Source: DATCVR01 sp036566745
GTDB lineage: Bacteria; Actinomycetota; Actinomycetes; Jiangellales; Jiangellaceae
Reading direction: 5' to 3'
Assembly (NCBI GenBank): GCA_036566745.1
Contig: DATCVR010000298.1
Coordinates: forward strand, 1-31,382
DNA: 31,382 nt
Under the pieces are notes generated by a model. The model made no database searches. It was not told the DNA's origin and saw only the letters and a program-made list of their open reading frames with translations. The translations under genes and the position numbers were made by a program. Shown here piece after piece: positions 30,135-31,382 of the stretch (the stretch's first letter is position 1; each line of letters starts with the position of its first letter).

Positions 30135-30914
30135 GTGGCAGAGACCGACTCGGCGCTGGCCGCCCGCCTCGCAGCCGAGGCGGGGGAACTGCTGCGCGAG
30201 CTGCGCCTCGACGCCGGTGCGGGCGCCGAGCCGGCGGTGTTGCGCCATGCCGGCGATCGAGGCGCCCAGCGCCTGATCGCCGACGAGCTGGCCGCGGTCC
30301 GCCCGGCCGACGCCATGCTGAGCGAGGAAGCCGAGGACGACCTCGCACGGCTGCGGGCCGACCGGGTCTGGATCATCGATCCGCTCGACGGCACCTACGA
30401 CTTCGCCGAAGGGCGCCCCGACTGGGCGGTCCACGTCGCCCTGTGGGAACGCGGCGAACTCATTGCGGGCGCAGTCGCGCTGCCCGACCTCCCGGACCTG
30501 TTGCGCACCGACCCGCCGTCGGTGGTGCCGGTGAGGACCCCCGGGCCGGTGCGGATCGCCGTCAGCCGCAGCCGCACGCCCGCGCGGGTCCGCGAGATCG
30601 CGGCCGCGCTCGAAGCCGAGCTGGTGCCCATGGGGTCGGCCGGCTACAAGGTCGGCGCGGTCGTCCGTGGCGAGGTCGACGCCTACGTCCACGCCGGTGG
30701 CCAGTACGAATGGGACTCCGCGGCACCGGTGGCGGTGGCCCGGGCAGCCGGCCTGCACACCTCGCGCATCGACGGATCGCCGCTGCGGTACAACGCCGCC
30801 GACCCGTACCTCCCCGATCTGATCGTCGCCCGCCCCGAGCTCGCCGTCGCGCTCCTGACCGCCTGCGCCGCACCTGGTCCGGCACCGGCCGCACCCGCAA
30901 CGAGGTCCGCATGA
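30135..30914 (+). CDS. cysQ: 3'(2'),5'-bisphosphate nucleotidase CysQ-like (inositol monophosphatase family)
   Basis: Lithium-sensitive, magnesium-dependent phosphatase that removes the 3' phosphate of PAP/PAPS, balancing sulfate activation. The 259-aa protein has the metal-binding SEE at about 63-65, the defining DPLDGTYDF at 82-90, and a late metal-site WDSAAPVAVA at about 193-202. The inositol-monophosphatase family also includes FBPase- and inositol-specific members; assignment as CysQ rests on the overlap with cysD (ATGA at 30911-30914), which encodes the first enzyme of PAPS synthesis. GTG 30135 has AGGGAG upstream; the frame is open from 30078. A short Pro/Ala tail ends the protein. 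Confidence 0.88.
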   Translation: MAETDSALAARLAAEAGELLRELRLDAGAGAEPAVLRHAGDRGAQRLIADELAAVRPADAMLSEEAEDDLARLRADRVWIIDPLDGTYDFAEGRPDWAVHVALWERGELIAGAVALPDLPDLLRTDPPSVVPVRTPGPVRIAVSRSRTPARVREIAAALEAELVPMGSAGYKVGAVVRGEVDAYVHAGGQYEWDSAAPVAVARAAGLHTSRIDGSPLRYNAADPYLPDLIVARPELAVALLTACAAPGPAPAAPATRSA

Positions 30915-31382
30915 CGACGCACGACTACCGGCTCAGCCAGCTCGACGTCCTCGAGGCCGAGTCGATCCACATCATCCGCGAGGTGGCCGCCGAGCTCGAG
31001 CGCCCGGTGCTGCTCTTCTCCGGGGGCAAGGACTCCATCGTCATGCTCCGGCTGGCGGAGAAGGCGTTCTGGCCCGCGCCGATCCCCTTTCCGGTCATGC
31101 ACGTCGACACCGGCCACAACTTCGCGGAGGTGCTCGAGTTCCGCGATCGGCGGGTCGCCGAGCTGGGCGTGACGCTCGTGGTCGCCTCGGTGCAAGACGC
31201 CATCGACCGCGGCATCGTGCGCGAGGAGCCAGGTGGTTCGCGCAACCGGATCCAGACCCCGGTGCTGCTCGAGGCGGTCGAGCAGCACCGCTTCACCGCA
31301 CTCTTCGGCGGGGCACGGCGGGACGAGGAGAAGGCGCGTGCCAAGGAGCGGGTCTTCTCCTTCCGCGACGACTTCGGCCAGT
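30911..31382 (+). CDS. cysD: Sulfate adenylyltransferase subunit 2 (CysD), cut by the window end
   Basis: The small subunit of ATP sulfurylase, which with GTPase CysN makes adenosine 5'-phosphosulfate from sulfate and ATP. About 157 codons are present; the family is ~300 aa. Visible are YRLSQLDVLEAESIHIIREV, the PP-loop LLFSGGKDSIVML with SGGKDS at about 37-42, FPVMHVDTGHNF, FRDRRVAELG, and LFGGARRDEEKARAKER. ATG 30911 overlaps the cysQ stop. cysN is expected just beyond the window. Confidence 0.96.
   Translation, partial: MTTHDYRLSQLDVLEAESIHIIREVAAELERPVLLFSGGKDSIVMLRLAEKAFWPAPIPFPVMHVDTGHNFAEVLEFRDRRVAELGVTLVVASVQDAIDRGIVREEPGGSRNRIQTPVLLEAVEQHRFTALFGGARRDEEKARAKERVFSFRDDFGQ

Noticed and set aside
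1..31382. CRISPR, insertion sequence, prophage, integron or biosynthetic cluster
   Set aside because: No regularly spaced repeats, transposase, integrase or phage gene, or modular synthase is visible; genes are mostly core metabolism.

Overview
This is a high-GC actinobacterial chromosome segment. Gene content and order suggest Nocardioidaceae or a near relative: folD, a short citrate synthase, a DUF3017 protein and malate dehydrogenase together, then isocitrate dehydrogenase, and later tRNA-Gln, glmU, prs, rplY and pth. That placement is inferred from synteny and was not searched. Start codons are often GTG, stop and start codons overlap as ATGA or GTGA, and many genes follow a TANNNT -10 box by only 6-7 nt, as in leaderless actinobacterial transcripts. 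I see no rRNA, CRISPR array, insertion sequence, prophage or integron.

Layout. (1) 1-5521: folD, possibly under a ZTP-type riboswitch whose tail opens the window, then citrate synthase, a small membrane protein, mdh and icd, with a minus-strand secreted four-cysteine protein between mdh and icd. This is a one-carbon/TCA-cycle block. (2) 5535-9049: an intergenic palindrome, a protein of unknown function with a CxCC motif, a LOG-family phosphoribohydrolase, an iron-regulated siderophore-interacting reductase with an IdeR box on its promoter, and a helical protein of unknown function. (3) 9053-14748, minus strand: the Leloir operon deoR-galT-galE-galK behind a direct-repeat operator, then phosphoglucomutase. 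These join galactose to glucose-1-phosphate and glucose-6-phosphate. (4) 14803-20156: a CNNM/CBS membrane protein behind a possible leaderless 22-codon leader ORF, then trpS, a 2H phosphoesterase and a YihY membrane protein, converging on a D-Ala-D-Ala carboxypeptidase.

(5) 20192-24183: a MarR regulator divergent from a trans-aconitate methyltransferase/VOC pair across a promoter full of palindromes; a desaturase-TetR operon with two tandem palindromes on its promoter; and a DUF1801 protein. (6) 24246-28358: tRNA-Gln(TTG), glmU-prs, rplY and pth, covering wall precursor, PRPP and translation functions. (7) 28374-31382: a polyprenyl-phosphate sugar-phosphate transferase whose first ~50 codons look out of frame, a long palindrome, a CysQ-type phosphatase, and the 5' part of cysD.

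Most of the window is conserved housekeeping. The points of interest are regulatory: the riboswitch remnant, leaderless leader ORF, self-regulatory operator layouts, intergenic palindromes, a possible frameshift, and three proteins of unknown function.
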